Notes: generated by a model not told the origin, from the sequence alone. A stretch of 64,000 bases of DNA from Costus lasius (GCA_027563935.2 JANVAS020000203.1:8990001-9054000); one strand, 5' to 3'. Positions 11,293-22,876 are shown, numbered from the stretch's first letter. Program-made: numbers and translations.

Positions 11293-12420
11293 CCCACTGT
11301 GAATTGCCTCCTTCCAAAAAAGGGCATCGTGGGAGTTAAGTGCCTCTTGATAAGAATTATGTGTGTTTTCAATTAAATAAGTTATGAAGTCATCATCGAA
11401 ATTCTTTTCAACTCTGACTCTCTAACTCTTTCTAGGTTCAGATGGTTGAAAAGGATTTGAAACTATAGGTGTAAAAGATGTTTCTGGTTGATTTAAGGCT
11501 GATTGAATACTTGATGAGACTTTATTTTTGAAAGGAACTATGTTTTCAAAAAAGGAAGCATCTTTAGATTCAATTAATGTGTTATTTGATATTTATGGTA
11601 TTTCAGAATTAATTACTAAGAATCTATACGTGTTACTATCTAAGGAGTAACCTACTAATACATCATCTATAGTTTTAAGATCTAGTTTTTCCTTTTTACG
11701 TTCAGGAATATTGACTTTAGCAAGACATCCCTACATTCGAAGGAAATTAAGCCTTGGCTTATAACCCTTCCATAGTTCGTAACGGGTGACATCCGTATCT
11801 TTTAAAGGAATTTTATTAAGAATAAAACATGAAGATAGTAAAACTTCCCCCCAAAGATTTTAAGGTACACCTGAACTCAACATCATAGAATTAACCATAT
11901 CGATAAGAGTTATATTTTTCATTTCTGCCACACCATTTGATTGTGGTGAATAAGGAGGTGTTATTTGGTGGATTATACCATGTTCTTGACAAAAGGATGT
12001 AAAATCATCAGACATGTATTCTCATCTTCTATCAGATCTAATTATTTTTATCCTTTTATCTTGTTGGTTTTCAACTTCAGATTTGAAGATTTTAAACTTA
12101 TTTAAAACTTCATATTTGGTTTTAATCAAATAAGAATTACAATATCTTGAATAGTCATCAATAAAAGTTACAAAATATTTATTTCCTCCTATTGTAAATG
12201 TTCAAGTTGAATCACAAACATCACTATGAATTAATTATAGAATTTGTGAATTTCTAGATTCAACTGTTTTGAAGGATTTTCTTTGCTTTATCACATATTT
12301 CACACTTTGGATTTACTTTGGAATTTATTTTAGGAATTAATTCTAAATTTACTATTTTGTTGATGGATTTAAAATTAACATGACCAAGTATGGCATGCCA
12401 AAAGTCATTCATTTCAAAAT
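11293..12420 (-). pseudogene. E integrase, decayed
   Basis: No long open frame, but minus-strand translation shows integrase core blocks: 'KRIKIIRSDRR' followed by a stop then 'EYMSDDF' (second catalytic Asp, near 12020), 'ITPPYSPQSNGVAEMKN' (catalytic Glu, near 11940) and the C-terminal 'YELWKGYKPRLNFLR' (near 11760). Several in-frame stops interrupt it. It is collinear with the protease to its right and RT to its left, as expected for Ty1/copia. Confidence 0.72.
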
Positions 12421-13905
12421 TTAATACAATAGAGGATGAAGAAAAAGAATCTTTATTAATTTGACAAGGAATACATTTATTTTGAAAAGTCCTCCTGAGA
12501 TGAACCCTTTACAAATGAAATTATTTATTTTAGTAATGACCACTTTATCTGCTTCTAAAACAATTTTATGTCCTAATTGAACTATAAGAGATCTACTGAT
12601 GAGATTTTTTTTTACATTAGGAACTAATAGAACATCACTGAGAATCATTGACTTCCCATAAGTGAACTTTAGGTTGAGAGTCCCATGTCCAAGCACATTC
12701 ACATATGCTCCATTTCCAATTACTACATTTCCTCCACTTGTGTTTTGAAAGGAAGTGAAATATTTTTTATTAGTACAAATATGTACATTAGCTCCAGAGT
12801 TATGCCACCACTCAAAATCATGGTGGACTAAATTGACAGTAGGAGTGAAGGAAACTGACTTGATAGTGCTTGTAGAAGGTTCACTCTCAACTACATTTAC
12901 TTGAGGTTTAGGTTTGAATCCTTTATTCTTGGTTTGAGCCATCTCAGTCTTGTGGAAGAAGCAGTTTGATGCTAGAAGATTATCTTTTCTGCATACAAAG
13001 CAAAATTGGCCATCTTTCAAATTTTTATTCCCCTTAAAATTTGGTTTGGAGTTTTTAGTGTTATTGGTGTTCCTAGATTTAAAGTTTTTATTTCTAGGAT
13101 TAATCCTTTTGTTATTAGGTTTAAAGGAGTTGTTTTGATTTGGCTTGGATCTTTCAACTATATTTATTCTTGGATTAGGAGCATCCTTATTTGATTCTCT
13201 TTATCTATATTGATCTTCAACTCTTATAGCTTGGATTATAGAACTAAGAGTTTGAGGATTTTGGGATCTCCTAATATCTTGTCCAAATTTGGACCAAGAG
13301 GGGGGCCGCTTGTCTAGAAGATAGGAGATTTGGAAAGATTCACTAAAAGTGGTTCCTCCTCTATGGATTTCATGAATCATGTTTTGGAAAACATGAATTT
13401 GGTCACTTATAGGAACATGGTCTACCATTTTAATGGAAATGAAGTCAGACACTATAAATTTAACTACACCTTCAAAATCCTTTACATCGGTTTCTTCAAG
13501 AGCTTGTGAAACCTCTTTGGTAGTTTTACAATTCCTATAGGTTTCATAAAGATTGTTACTATGACTAGAGAGGATATGAAACCAACATTGATATTCAATA
13601 TCCTTAGGTGACTTGGTAGAGGAAGAAGATGGGGTGTAAGGAGGTATCTTTCCTAATGCAGTAATAAAACCCTAAGAAATAAGCCAAGCTTCCATTTGCT
13701 ATTGCCATTGAGCAAAATCTTGTCCATTAAATTTCTCGAGTTTCAAAAGATCTTCCAAAGTTTTTTTTATTTTAAAGGGAATAAGAATATTATTTATCTG
13801 GACATATAATTTCCCTAAAATGATAATTATTGTTGAAATGAATGTTTTACATGTTATCGCAAAAAGGTTCAACATATCTAGAATCATATTAAGAAATGGA
13901 GTAAA
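12421..13905 (-). pseudogene. E gag, zinc knuckle and protease, decayed
   Basis: Reading right to left: 'LEKFNGQDFAQWQ' (about 13740-13700) is a copia gag N-terminal block; 'FQISYLLDKRPPSWSKF' (about 13330-13280) is the gag C-terminal block; then the zinc knuckle 'CFVCRKDNLLASNC' near 12985, where the usual His is Leu; then protease 'WWHNSGANVHIC' near 12800, where the catalytic Asp of DSGA is Asn. Stops separate the blocks at about 13200 and elsewhere. The two altered residues mean this copy could not process or package RNA even if expressed. Lineage within copia is not assigned. Confidence 0.75.
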
Positions 13906-13950
13906 TAAAAATTTACGCATGTTGTTCTTCTTTCAAAAAGCAGTTAGGAA

Positions 13951-14225
13951 CTATAAAAAAGTCTGATGCTAGCAAATAAAAAATTTAGAACACATAAATG
14001 AAATTTTATAACATGCGACCCTTAAAATAATTTAATTTGTATATAAATGTATTGATACAAAATTTAAAAGAGTACAAAAATAAAATTTTCTAGCATGCAG
14101 TTCTAACTTACTTAATTTACAAAAAATAGGCTTATCCTTTCCTTTTATTGGATTGAATTTTCCAATAGCCGCTGTTACTTGCAGTTAAGATCTGATTTTT
14201 TTATTTTTATTTTTTAAAAGTAAAA
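13951..14225. other. AT-rich unassigned stretch beside E
   Basis: About 75 percent A+T by eye. It may be the leader of E, but no PBS complementary to an initiator tRNA is recognisable and it does not match E's LTR. No reading frame. Confidence 0.35.
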
Positions 14226-14553
14226 CATCACCTCCTCTACGTCGACGTCATGCACGCACTGGGTGGACGCATTGACATCACCCATGCTGAATGCGTCGCG
14301 TGAACGAGGCGATGTGGTTCAGGCGCTTGCGACGTGGATCCGAGCGCAACAGAGTAGGTGATGAGCGAAGGCAGTGCTGCCGCGTCGTTCACCCTAAACT
14401 TCGCATCCGTCTCCGAAACCCTATTGTCGCCGCTTCAAACCCTGTTGCCGCCACTTTGAAACCAGTCGCCGTTGCTCGTATCACGCGTATGACTTCTAGC
14501 CATTGGCAAGGGCGAGTCAGGCTGAAAGAGAGCGTCGCCGAGGAATCGCAAGC
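14226..14553. other. CpG-rich unassigned stretch, insertion site of D
   Basis: Composition changes abruptly at 14226 to C+G-rich with many CpG sites ('gtcgccg', 'gttgccgcc', 'gtcgccgttgc' repeated at 14425-14480). An overlapping 106-codon plus-strand frame (14291-14611) runs into D's LTR and has no recognisable domain, so I do not call it a gene. It is the flank in which D landed. Confidence 0.35.
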
Positions 14554-17195
14554 TGATGACATGAAAATATATGATGTTTTGTGGCTTAATTTTATCATTA
14601 TTTTAGAGTAAAATGCAAGCTTTGTCTCATTTATGCACTTAAATGCATCGTATTCTTCAGAACCTTCGCTTTTCCTCTATTTTATTGAAATATATGTATT
14701 TTGCCTCAAAATTGGTGGAATTTGGAAGATCTGAAGATATGGGACAATTCCTCATGATGAGACGAACCTACACGTGAAATTTCAGCCTAATCGGAGTCCT
14801 CTACGCTCTTCACGGCCATGGGTGTGTATCCATGCACGGTCGTGCATGAGCTGACTGAAAGGGGCGAAACCTAAGTCACATGCACTTCTAGGTTTTGCAT
14901 GGGCGAAAAACAAGGAATCGCATGGCTTGTAAATATAATCAACCACTAAAAGGGGATATCGATGCGTTACCATGGCCATTGCTTGAGTGACGGCTTGGAA
15001 GAAGAAAGAGCGATCGGCACTTCTCCTAAGGAACCGCACACAAGAAGATGATGGCTACTCCCTTTTGTTCTTTGTGCTAGCAAAGATCCAAGGTGTCCCT
15101 TTCGCGTGGAGGAGATGAGTCATCTTGTTGGTCGGCCAAAAACTCCCACTTTTGTTCGTGAAGATGATCAACATGAGAGGAAGGGGCGAGAGTCTAAACG
15201 TTCGAAGTCGTGGGGCGTTTTCTCAAAGAGAGAAAAACGGTTTCAAAAATAGTAAGTATAACTCCTATTTTAACTCCCCATGTAACTCTCGAAAACTCCC
15301 TCTTAATTGAACCATGCGTTCACCAAGTGAACCGGTTCAATTCTATTTGGTTCAAAGACCAAACCGGACCAACTATGGTTATTGATCTCTTTTGAACCAA
15401 ATGGTTCAAGATCTAACCACACATCTTTTGACCCTCTTGATCTCTACGATCAAGCATCAATTCTCTCGATCGAAGCTTACCGATCTCAAGCCCTAATCAA
15501 TCAAACATGATCAGACCAGATCTCACTTCCAATCAGAGTTTAGATTCCTTTAAACTGAACCAAAACAATTCAGTCCACACGATCTGACATAAGTAAGCCA
15601 TATCATCAAATTGTGCGACCCTAAGGGTTTCCTTCAATGTCGGTAACGATAACTTACGTTATCACGATCAGAGAGGGGTATCTAGCAACACATCACTGTC
15701 TCCCGATATGAAGAAAAGAGTCTTCCAAGACTACACCCAAACCACAGCACAAGTGTGAATCCAATTCACATGACATATATGTTTCCTTTGCCACTAGATG
15801 TTCTCGTTGGACAAGTGTGTCAAGCTTGTAACTCCAACATGATGAGAATGGTTAGATCAGATGAACATAGTCATCTGGGTATGGCCATACACTTTCTCAA
15901 CCATCTCATCCAGGGGGCCCCTATAGAACATCATACTCCAACAAGGAGAGGCAATCCTATATCTATCACTAGTGCCCTAACATGACTCATGTCCACCATC
16001 CAAGATAATCCTTAACCATTATTTTTCAAATGATATTGAACTATCTCAAGACAATGCCAATCATCATTTAGAAACACAAGTGATCTCAAGTCAGAGGAAA
16101 TATGCCACTTGCTTCAATACAAGGATTATTCACATTGTGACAAACAATTGAATATCCTAAGTAGGGTCAGTCCAGTACATCTAATGTACCTATATGTCTA
16201 AATCTTATTCCATGCTCGAAGCATCCTATAAGATCTGAACATATATTAGTCTCAACTATATCAAGGCTGTCTCATGTTCACCAAGATATCTCGACTAAGG
16301 ACATTACAGCATGTCAGCCAAGCTGAACACCATTGAGACATTATTCAGAAGTATACATAACAATAGCAGATAATGTAACAACCTGAATAACAACCATTGC
16401 CTTTATAAACTTATACATAGTTTATACATGATACTGAAATCATCCCAAGGCTTCAAACATTAGCCTTAAGGGCATACCCCAACACTGACTACTCCAGGCT
16501 TCACTGAGCCGTACATGGGCATGGGTGTGCATCGATGCACAGCCGTGAAAAGTAAGTTTTCCAGCCACCGAGCTGTACACGGGCATGGCCGTGCATCGTC
16601 CCATGCAACTTCGACAGGCGTCCGGTTTTTTGCCCATAACATTCTATTTTGGAAGCGGATTTTGCTAAAATTTTGTGGAGACATTCCTAACTTAGCTACG
16701 CACGTTTTGGGACTGATGATTTCATTTGGCGAGAGCACTCGAAATCACCTGAGGATCCTTCACAGAACCCATTGGATCCGGTTAACCCAGTAAGCCATGA
16801 GAGTAGGAGACTTGGGTTAAATCAGATACCGGACAGTGTCTTGAGAGGGAGCGTGTCTGTACCCTAGGAAGGATTACCTTGAGAACTTAGATAAAACTCA
16901 ATTAGAACATCAAGCCCTAATATTTCTTCATGTTTCAGTGTGGTGAAACCCAATACCCCGAATCTCTCTCATAGACTTAAAACCCCTATTACTTTGCTCT
17001 ATGCTATGTTTGATTTTAGTTCGCTCTCGTTTAATTGTTTGCATTAGGACATTAGTCAATTTTGCATTAATCATTGACCTAGCTATTGATTATCAGATTA
17101 GTTAGTACTTGACCCCTAGTCCATGTGGGTTCGATACTTATTATATTAACGCAATAGACCGTGCACTTGCGGTAGCAGCCGATCGGGCCCTATCA
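14554..17195 (+). mobile_element. D 5' LTR (split by A3)
   Basis: Own sequence is 14554-14855 and 16490-17195; the middle is A3 plus one TSD copy. It matches the 3' LTR 29120-30365 up to 'tcatagacttaa', then continues about 215 bases to the end 'gggccctatca' at 17195. Relative to the 3' LTR about 430 bases are missing after 'ttttgggactg' (16713). It carries the palindromic GCACGG/CCGTGC modules seen in the 3' LTR. Confidence 0.88.
14856..16484 (-). mobile_element. A3: complete solo LTR of the A family, with TSD CTGAC
   Basis: On the minus strand it starts TGTTGGGGTATGCCC (right end, 16484) and ends CCCCTTTCA (left end, 14856), 1629 bp. The 5 bases on each side are CTGAC (14851-14855 and 16485-16489), a perfect target-site duplication, so the internal region was lost by LTR-LTR recombination after insertion. 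It carries the family landmarks: GTATGGCCATAC (15879-15890) and the hairpin GATAAC-ttac-GTTATC (15648-15663). Confidence 0.95.
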
Positions 17196-17201
17196 AGTTT
17201 T

Positions 17202-17218
17202 TGGCACTGTTGCCGGAG
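17202..17218 (+). promoter_or_regulatory. D primer-binding site (tRNA-Asp type, degenerate)
   Basis: TGGCACTGTTGCCGGAG, seven bases after the LTR end. The plant tRNA-Asp 3' end would pair with TGGCGCCGTTGCCGGGG, so this copy has three mismatches. Confidence 0.8.
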
Positions 17219-17291
17219 ACTAGGTTGCCAATATTAACATGATCAGGAAATTGGTAGACTAGGTTTAGTTAGATTTCCCTTTGTTGATTTT

Positions 17292-19080
17292 TGATGACAC
17301 CGAAATTTATTGTAAATTTCATGCCATTTTATATTTCTTTTCGTGTCATATTTATTAACTTTTACTTGTTTTTAAGCATTATTTGCTAAATATTACGGAA
17401 TCTACATAATTTCTTGTTTTTCATGAATTTGAAATAAAATTGTCCTATTTTGATGGATTTTGAAGGATTTGAGCCCACGAATGGATTCAGGACGTCGAAA
17501 CGAAGCAGCCCGCCAATTTTCATGCAAATCAGAGCGAGTTTGAAAAATACACCCCAGGTGTAATGGATATTACGGGTGTTATTTCTGCCCAAAAATATGG
17601 CAGTGCCGTAAAAAATAACACGGGCCATAATTTAGAGAAATTTTCGACCAGAAAGTTCAGTTGATTTTACGGCACTGCCGTAATTTATTTCACGGCCGTA
17701 ATTTGCACCTGGTCGCGCAACTCTTACAGGCCCGAAACTTGCGAGGGCCATAACATTTGATCCAGAGCTCCAAATCGAGATCTGAAAGATGTTCCGGACT
17801 TGCCTCTAAGAGGGAAAGACGCACGAAGTGGAAGGGAGAACGTTTATCCTGTATCGAGGGAGAAAGTGCAGAGAGGCGGCTAGGGTTTGGCCTCACACCG
17901 AGAGGCTTAGAGGGCACCTGAGGCCATGATTTTCACGCAAAAGCTTCGACTGGAGGAGAGGAAGACGCCACAGAAGTTTCAGATTATTTGGAGTCCGATC
18001 AGAAGAGGAATCAACAAAAAAACGGTGACAGCACTGTTCATCACGAAATTACGGGTGTAATTTACATTACACTCGTGTTGTAACGTTGTTTTCTTTTTCT
18101 TCTTCTCTGATTTCTAATTGTTCTAAACTATGATTCATTGTATCTTCTTCTCCATGCGAGCTTAACATATTTTTGGGACATAGGGTTTTATCCCTTTGAT
18201 TTTTAATGATTAGATAACTTTTTATTTCGTCATGATAATCTTCGCAGTGATAATTTCACTCTTGTTATAAATTGTGCTTAGATTCTCTATAATTGCATGT
18301 TATTAATTATGTTCTTAGAGTTTTCGCAATGAGACTGAATAGTGATTTGCTTGAGAGCTTGGACCCCTAGAATTGCATATTATGATCCTTTCCCTAGGTT
18401 AGATCTAATTTGATCTATTCTAGTAAATTAATTGTCATAATTATAACATGAATCTATAGATCGAGTCTATTTGTCAAACGTGGAGATCTTGCACGAAAGT
18501 GAGGATCGGAACGTTGGAGATCCATGAGTAGAACTAGTGTAGAGACTCGGATGCACGAAAGTGATCCTCAGATTCCACTAGAGATTATCAACCTAGAATT
18601 CGGATGCACGAAAGTGATATTTGAATTCTCTGATTGATGATTTACTTATCTTAAGCTTGGGATAAATCTTGCACGAAAGTGAGGATTTATCTCTGCGTGG
18701 TTGTCTGCACGAAAGTGAGATAATCCCTTTATAAAGTAAATTAGGTCTTTATCGTAGCAAGATTTGATTGACGAACCTTTTTATTTATATCTTATCATTA
18801 AAATTAAGGTGGATGAAACCCTAGTCCCATATTTATCTCTCTGATTATCTGAGTTCGTGTGTTTTCCATTATTACTTTGTAGTAGAATCAGTTTGCTTAG
18901 CAAGTAAGAATACCACTATTTGGTACTTAATAATAAGGTCCCTGTGGATTCGATACTTTTCTTTATTACTTCGATAGTTCCGTTCACTTGCGAAAGCCTA
19001 TCAAGTTTTTGGCGCCGTTGCCGGGGATTACTCCAAGGTACACGCGTGCCAGACTTGTAGTGTTCCCTTTCGGGCTATCA
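17292..19080 (+). mobile_element. C1 5' LTR
   Basis: Starts TGATGACACC and ends 'tttcgggctatca'. The end is set by the 3' copy, which is homologous up to the same 'tatca' and then passes into D sequence. The usual LTR end for this group ('cttgcgg...cctatca') lies 77 bases earlier, at 19003, and is followed by a PBS-like sequence inside the LTR. Palindromic modules occur near 17598 and 17670, and five GCACGAAAGTGA repeats at 18491-18718. Confidence 0.88.
18491..18718. repeat. Five interspersed copies of GCACGAAAGTGA in the C1 5' LTR
   Basis: Exact 12-base copies start at 18491, 18553, 18606, 18671 and 18707. The 3' LTR has them at 24451, 24513, 24566, 24631 and 24667, the second and fourth mutated. 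C2 has GCACGAGAGTGA-type copies at 8083, 8138, 8202 and 8239. Confidence 0.92.
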
Positions 19081-19104
19081 AGTTTTTGGCGCCGTTGCCG
19101 GGGA
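18999..19104 (+). promoter_or_regulatory. C1 duplicated LTR end and primer-binding site
   Basis: 'tatcaagtttttggcgccgt' begins at 18999 and again at 19076, 77 bases later, each time followed by 'tgccgggga'. Both contain TGGCGCCGTTGCCGGGG (19010-19026 and 19087-19103), a perfect complement to the 3' end of plant tRNA-Asp. The downstream copy is the working PBS because the LTR pair ends just before it; the upstream copy is part of the LTR and is repeated, with two mutations, in the 3' LTR at 24970-24986. Confidence 0.85.
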
Positions 19105-19340
19105 CCTTAGTTTTGTTAATATCATAATAGTTGTTAGTATTGCTAGACTAAGTATTTTTGTTTTAGATTTAACTTTGTTTTTTCTTTTTGTGGGTTTTGG
19201 ATTTTCACAGTCGTGGCAGAACTGTGATATCTGAAGATTTGTGAATCTACTTGTGTTTTGTGTTTTTTTATTTATTTTGAAAAAAAAATATATTCTCTGA
19301 TTGATTGGTGTTGGATTATCTTTTTGATAGATTTGAAGAT

Positions 19341-20895
19341 ATGTCTTTTTATCAAAATTCATGGGCTTTTGAAAGAAGCAAAGAAAACATGCAACAAGGT
19401 AAGCATAAAGATTATTCACAGATGACTCTTGGAGAAATATGGGAATTAAACTCTCATATTGTTTCATGTAATATTTGTAAGTCTTCTGATCATTATACCA
19501 CTGATTGCAAATTTAATTCTGCAAATCCTAATTATTCCTGGTATCAAGATGATCATTATGATTCTAGTTGGGAAAATCAAACTTCTTCTTATGATGATTA
19601 CTCAAATCATGTTTCTGTACCATACTATGAGGATACTAATGATGGCTTGAATGAGATCATTAAACAACTCAATTCTAGGTTGGATGACATGATTGCACAT
19701 GTTGAATTGCTAAAAACCGAGAAAGCACAACAAGCATGTTTATTTGAATTTGAAACTCAAAAGCTAAATTCTTCTTATTCGCCCATTAGATGTGATATTT
19801 GTGGATATTTAGATCATTGTACCTCTGATTGTCCATTTTTAAATCCCAATTTGTCATATAAAGAATCTTATGAAATGTATGATAGATGGAAAAATCATCA
19901 ATCCTTGACTGTTAATACTGAACTGCTAGAAACCCAGATTGCACAGCATGATTGCTTATTTGAGTTTGATACTGAAAAACTTAATTTAGAAAATTCCCCC
20001 TGTGATCATGATTGTTTTGAGATTGAGCCTTATGTGGATGTTCATGAATCTGACTCAGATGTTGATTGTTGTGATATTGATTTATCTGATAGTTTATTTG
20101 AGGAAAAGATTGAGAAAATTAAAATTGAAAAACCTTCTTTTCATGATAATTCTGATTTTGATAATATCTTATTTATGGTTAAATCTGATGAGCATGATGA
20201 AGGTTCAAAAATTATAGACATTGATGAGCCCCATTGTGATTTTGGTGATATTTTTTGAAATTAATGATAAATCTCTTGTGGTCAACTCTGATTCTATTAA
20301 TTCTTTTTCATATGATTCTGATTTTGACTCTTCTGATGATGAATTATTTGTGGAGAAGCATGAGGAAATTAATTTTGAAGAGTCTCATCTTGATTTTGTT
20401 GATAATTTTGATATTGAAAAATTTTTTGATGATGAACATGAGGAAGTTGAAAAAGATTTGAATGTTACAAACACTGATGAATCTCACTCTGATGTTTTGC
20501 CCTTATCTTTTGTTGAATCTTTTGATGAATTTAAAAAATTGATTTTTATTGAGGAGCCTAATGAAAGACATAAACATTATTATGATGATCCAATACTTGA
20601 CTATTTTGATCAAAGTCCTTTTGTTATTGCCATTGAAAATATTAATTTGAAGAAAGGACTTATGATTTTGCTTTTTGATAAACATAGAAAGATCATAAAG
20701 ATTACTTTGATTGGATATGAAGATTATAATTTCTGCATGTTCGAGAAAGCCACATTGATCATGATTTGTCTTGAATTCTGGATATTTGGATTAGTGGCTA
20801 AACTGTTGGGAAAAAGAAAGTGCAGAAAATTATATGCTTTATACTTTGGAACTGGTTCACCTGCTTCACCATTATTTGATTTTTGGTCAAGCTAA
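19341..20895 (+). pseudogene. C-family acidic protein with two CCHC zinc knuckles, one frameshift
   Basis: The frame starting at Met 19341 (an upstream in-frame Met is at 19305) gives about 306 codons to a stop at 20258; an extra T in the T6 run at 20250-20255 shifts the rest into the frame ending at 20895. Joined length would be near 518 residues. The N-terminal part has CNICKSSDHYTTDC and, about 105 residues later, CDICGYLDHCTSDC, both exact CX2CX4HX4C knuckles, which bind nucleic acid in retroelement nucleocapsids. Between them is a coiled-coil-like stretch ('LNEIIKQLNSRLDDMIAHVE') resembling the one after the knuckle in D's gag. The rest is Asp/Glu-rich, ending in 'GKRKCRKLYALYFGT' as in C2. 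Capsid and protease are absent. A packaging or RNA-binding role is inferred only. Confidence 0.75.
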
Positions 20896-21890
20896 TCACC
20901 TAAAATTAGCACTTCTTTGGAGGCAACCCAAGCCGTCTATCTTACTTTAGTTTCTTTTATCGTAGTTTATTTTTAGTATTAATTTTTCTGTTATTTTTGA
21001 AAAAAAAAACTGCATTTTTCCTCCTGTTGATTGCTTATTGAGTAGGTGTTTTCTCGCAGCAATTTTTATAAATTGGGTTTAGAAAAATTTTGATCTTTGG
21101 CACAGCATTGAACTACTCATCTTTGTCTATCATCTAGATATTTTTTCGGAATTTTAGAGTCCATCGATCATTCCAAAACATACAGTAACGTTTTCATTAT
21201 GATTAATTTCTGCAGCAGTTTTTTTTTCCTGACTGTTCTGACTAGCACTTTTGCTGCCACTTTTTAAGATGTTTCGGTGACTTGAAACCCAGATTTTTCA
21301 CTTGGAATATGAAGTTCGTGTGTCGTTCTATCTCGTGGAATAGTTATTTTCATGAATATATTTTCCGATCATTCTAGGACACATAGCAACTTTTTGAATT
21401 TGATTAACTTTTGTGCAGTTTTTGCAGTTTTGTAATCTGAGTAGCCTTCTTTCTGCTGATGCCCTAAATTTCTGATAGATTTTGATCCTTTGATTTTTAT
21501 ATTTCTGAAAAGAACATATCTTATTCTATTTCATGGTTATGTCCATTTTCTATTTTGATCACTAAATTTTATTCTAGGGTATGACTACTTTTCATAAAAA
21601 ATTCAAAAATTGCACAGTTTGCTTTCTACCCGTTATTGCTTATTTTGCATCCAGATTCATAAATCTTTAAGAGCAACTGTCTTCCACATCTAGCCACCAC
21701 TGCATCTGCCTCTGACATCACTGTTTCCAGCCGTCGACACTAGATCATGCCATATGCAGACTCTTACTTCTTCTACTGCCTCTTATTCCATTTATTTTAT
21801 TTATGCAGTAGAATATTCATTAGTGACTGATTTTCTATTTTTGCAGTATTATCTCTTACATAGCCCGACGATCTCACCTCCAGGACTGTG

Positions 21891-21913
21891 ATCTCTAGCA
21901 GGCCACTAGAGAT
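21891..21913. other. Conserved non-coding hairpin in C1
   Basis: ATCTCTAG, seven-base loop 'caggcca', CTAGAGAT: perfect 8-bp arms. C2 keeps the pairing with 7-bp arms at 6756-6776. Confidence 0.75.
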
Positions 21914-22721
21914 TGCTCACTCTACTGTCGGCATCATCATTGACAGCAGCTTTTCAGCTAGCCTCTATTCACCCTCTACTTCTTGCCTCCTCAACTCTTT
22001 CCATCGGCATCCTCTTCAAACTTCTGGCGACATCTCTGATCCTCTCTTGAGATTATTTTTTATCATTATTATTTTTTTGAGACTGTTTTTGATCTAAGCC
22101 TTATGTGAGCCTTATGTACCTTAAATTTTGCAGAAAATTTTCAAAAGACACATCTTTGGACCCAGCTGCATTGGCCTGACAATGATTGAGCATGATCTAT
22201 TTAGTTTTGTGAGTATCACTTGCACTCTCTTATTAATGACTATTTCTTATAGTGCATCTTTGACTTTATCATATTTGTACTACTTATTGGTTTTCTCTTG
22301 AAAAATGATTTTATGGATATATGGAACTCATTGTTTTGATGATGATTTTATCCAAATTTGTTGATAAAACTGATGAAAGCATATGATCCACTTTCTACTA
22401 TATGATGTCATGATTTATTGATAAAATATCTTCCTTGATGATGTGAGCATTTATACTAGTGATTAGAGAAAAACCCTATTATGTTAGATTTATTTCTTCA
22501 ATGCATATCTATTTTTGAAATTTTACATTGGTTGATGCATGAAATTTTGGGTAGATGTATTATTTGAGGAATAAGATCTAAAGGTGAAACTATTCTTTTG
22601 AATAAAATGAGTATATGAGTATGATTATTGAATTGATATCAATTGATCAACCTAGTTGATGTTTGGTTTATCTTACTATTTGTTGGGAAGAGGAAATCCA
22701 AGATCCATAAAAATAGTGAGA

Positions 22722-22876
22722 GACTCCCCTCCTTGGCACTATGTAAAATTGATAGTGGTACCTAAGACATGGGTTGAAGTCTATGCATGAAAAATAATGA
22801 GAGATAAAAAGAATAAGACTCCTCTACTTGGCACTGTGTAAAATTGACAGTGGTACCGAAGACAAGAGTTGAAGTC
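22722..22876. repeat. Two-copy repeat with AGTGGTACC and CTTGGCACT boxes in C1
   Basis: Copies at about 22722-22782 and 22817-22876 both contain 'cttggcact', 'tgtaaaattga', 'agtggtacc' and 'gttgaagtc'. D has the same AGTGGTACCGAAG and CTTGGCACT boxes several times at 28574-28760, at the equivalent place upstream of its hairpin and 3' LTR. Confidence 0.8.

Larger units (their letters stand above)
8977..13950 (-). mobile_element. E: degenerate antisense Ty1/copia element, 5' end lost
   Basis: Read on the minus strand from right to left: gag, zinc knuckle, protease, integrase, RT, RNase H, a 570-bp 3' non-coding region, polypurine tract and LTR. This gag-PR-IN-RT-RH order defines Ty1/copia. All domains carry stops. 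No second LTR copy was found to the right of gag, so the 5' end is truncated; the right limit is approximate. The RT and gag differ clearly from the A and B families. Confidence 0.75.

Noticed and set aside
14291..14611. 106-codon Arg-rich frame
   Set aside because: It runs across the start of D's LTR at 14554, so it cannot be an ancestral gene; CpG-rich composition explains it.
18491..18718. Evenly spaced short repeats resembling a CRISPR array
   Set aside because: The repeat is 12 bases, spacing is irregular (36-65), and it lies in a plant LTR; no cas genes.
19535..19550. 'tggtatcaagatg' resembling a tRNA-iMet PBS within C1
   Set aside because: It encodes Trp-Tyr-Gln-Asp within the acidic protein and there is no LTR end before it.
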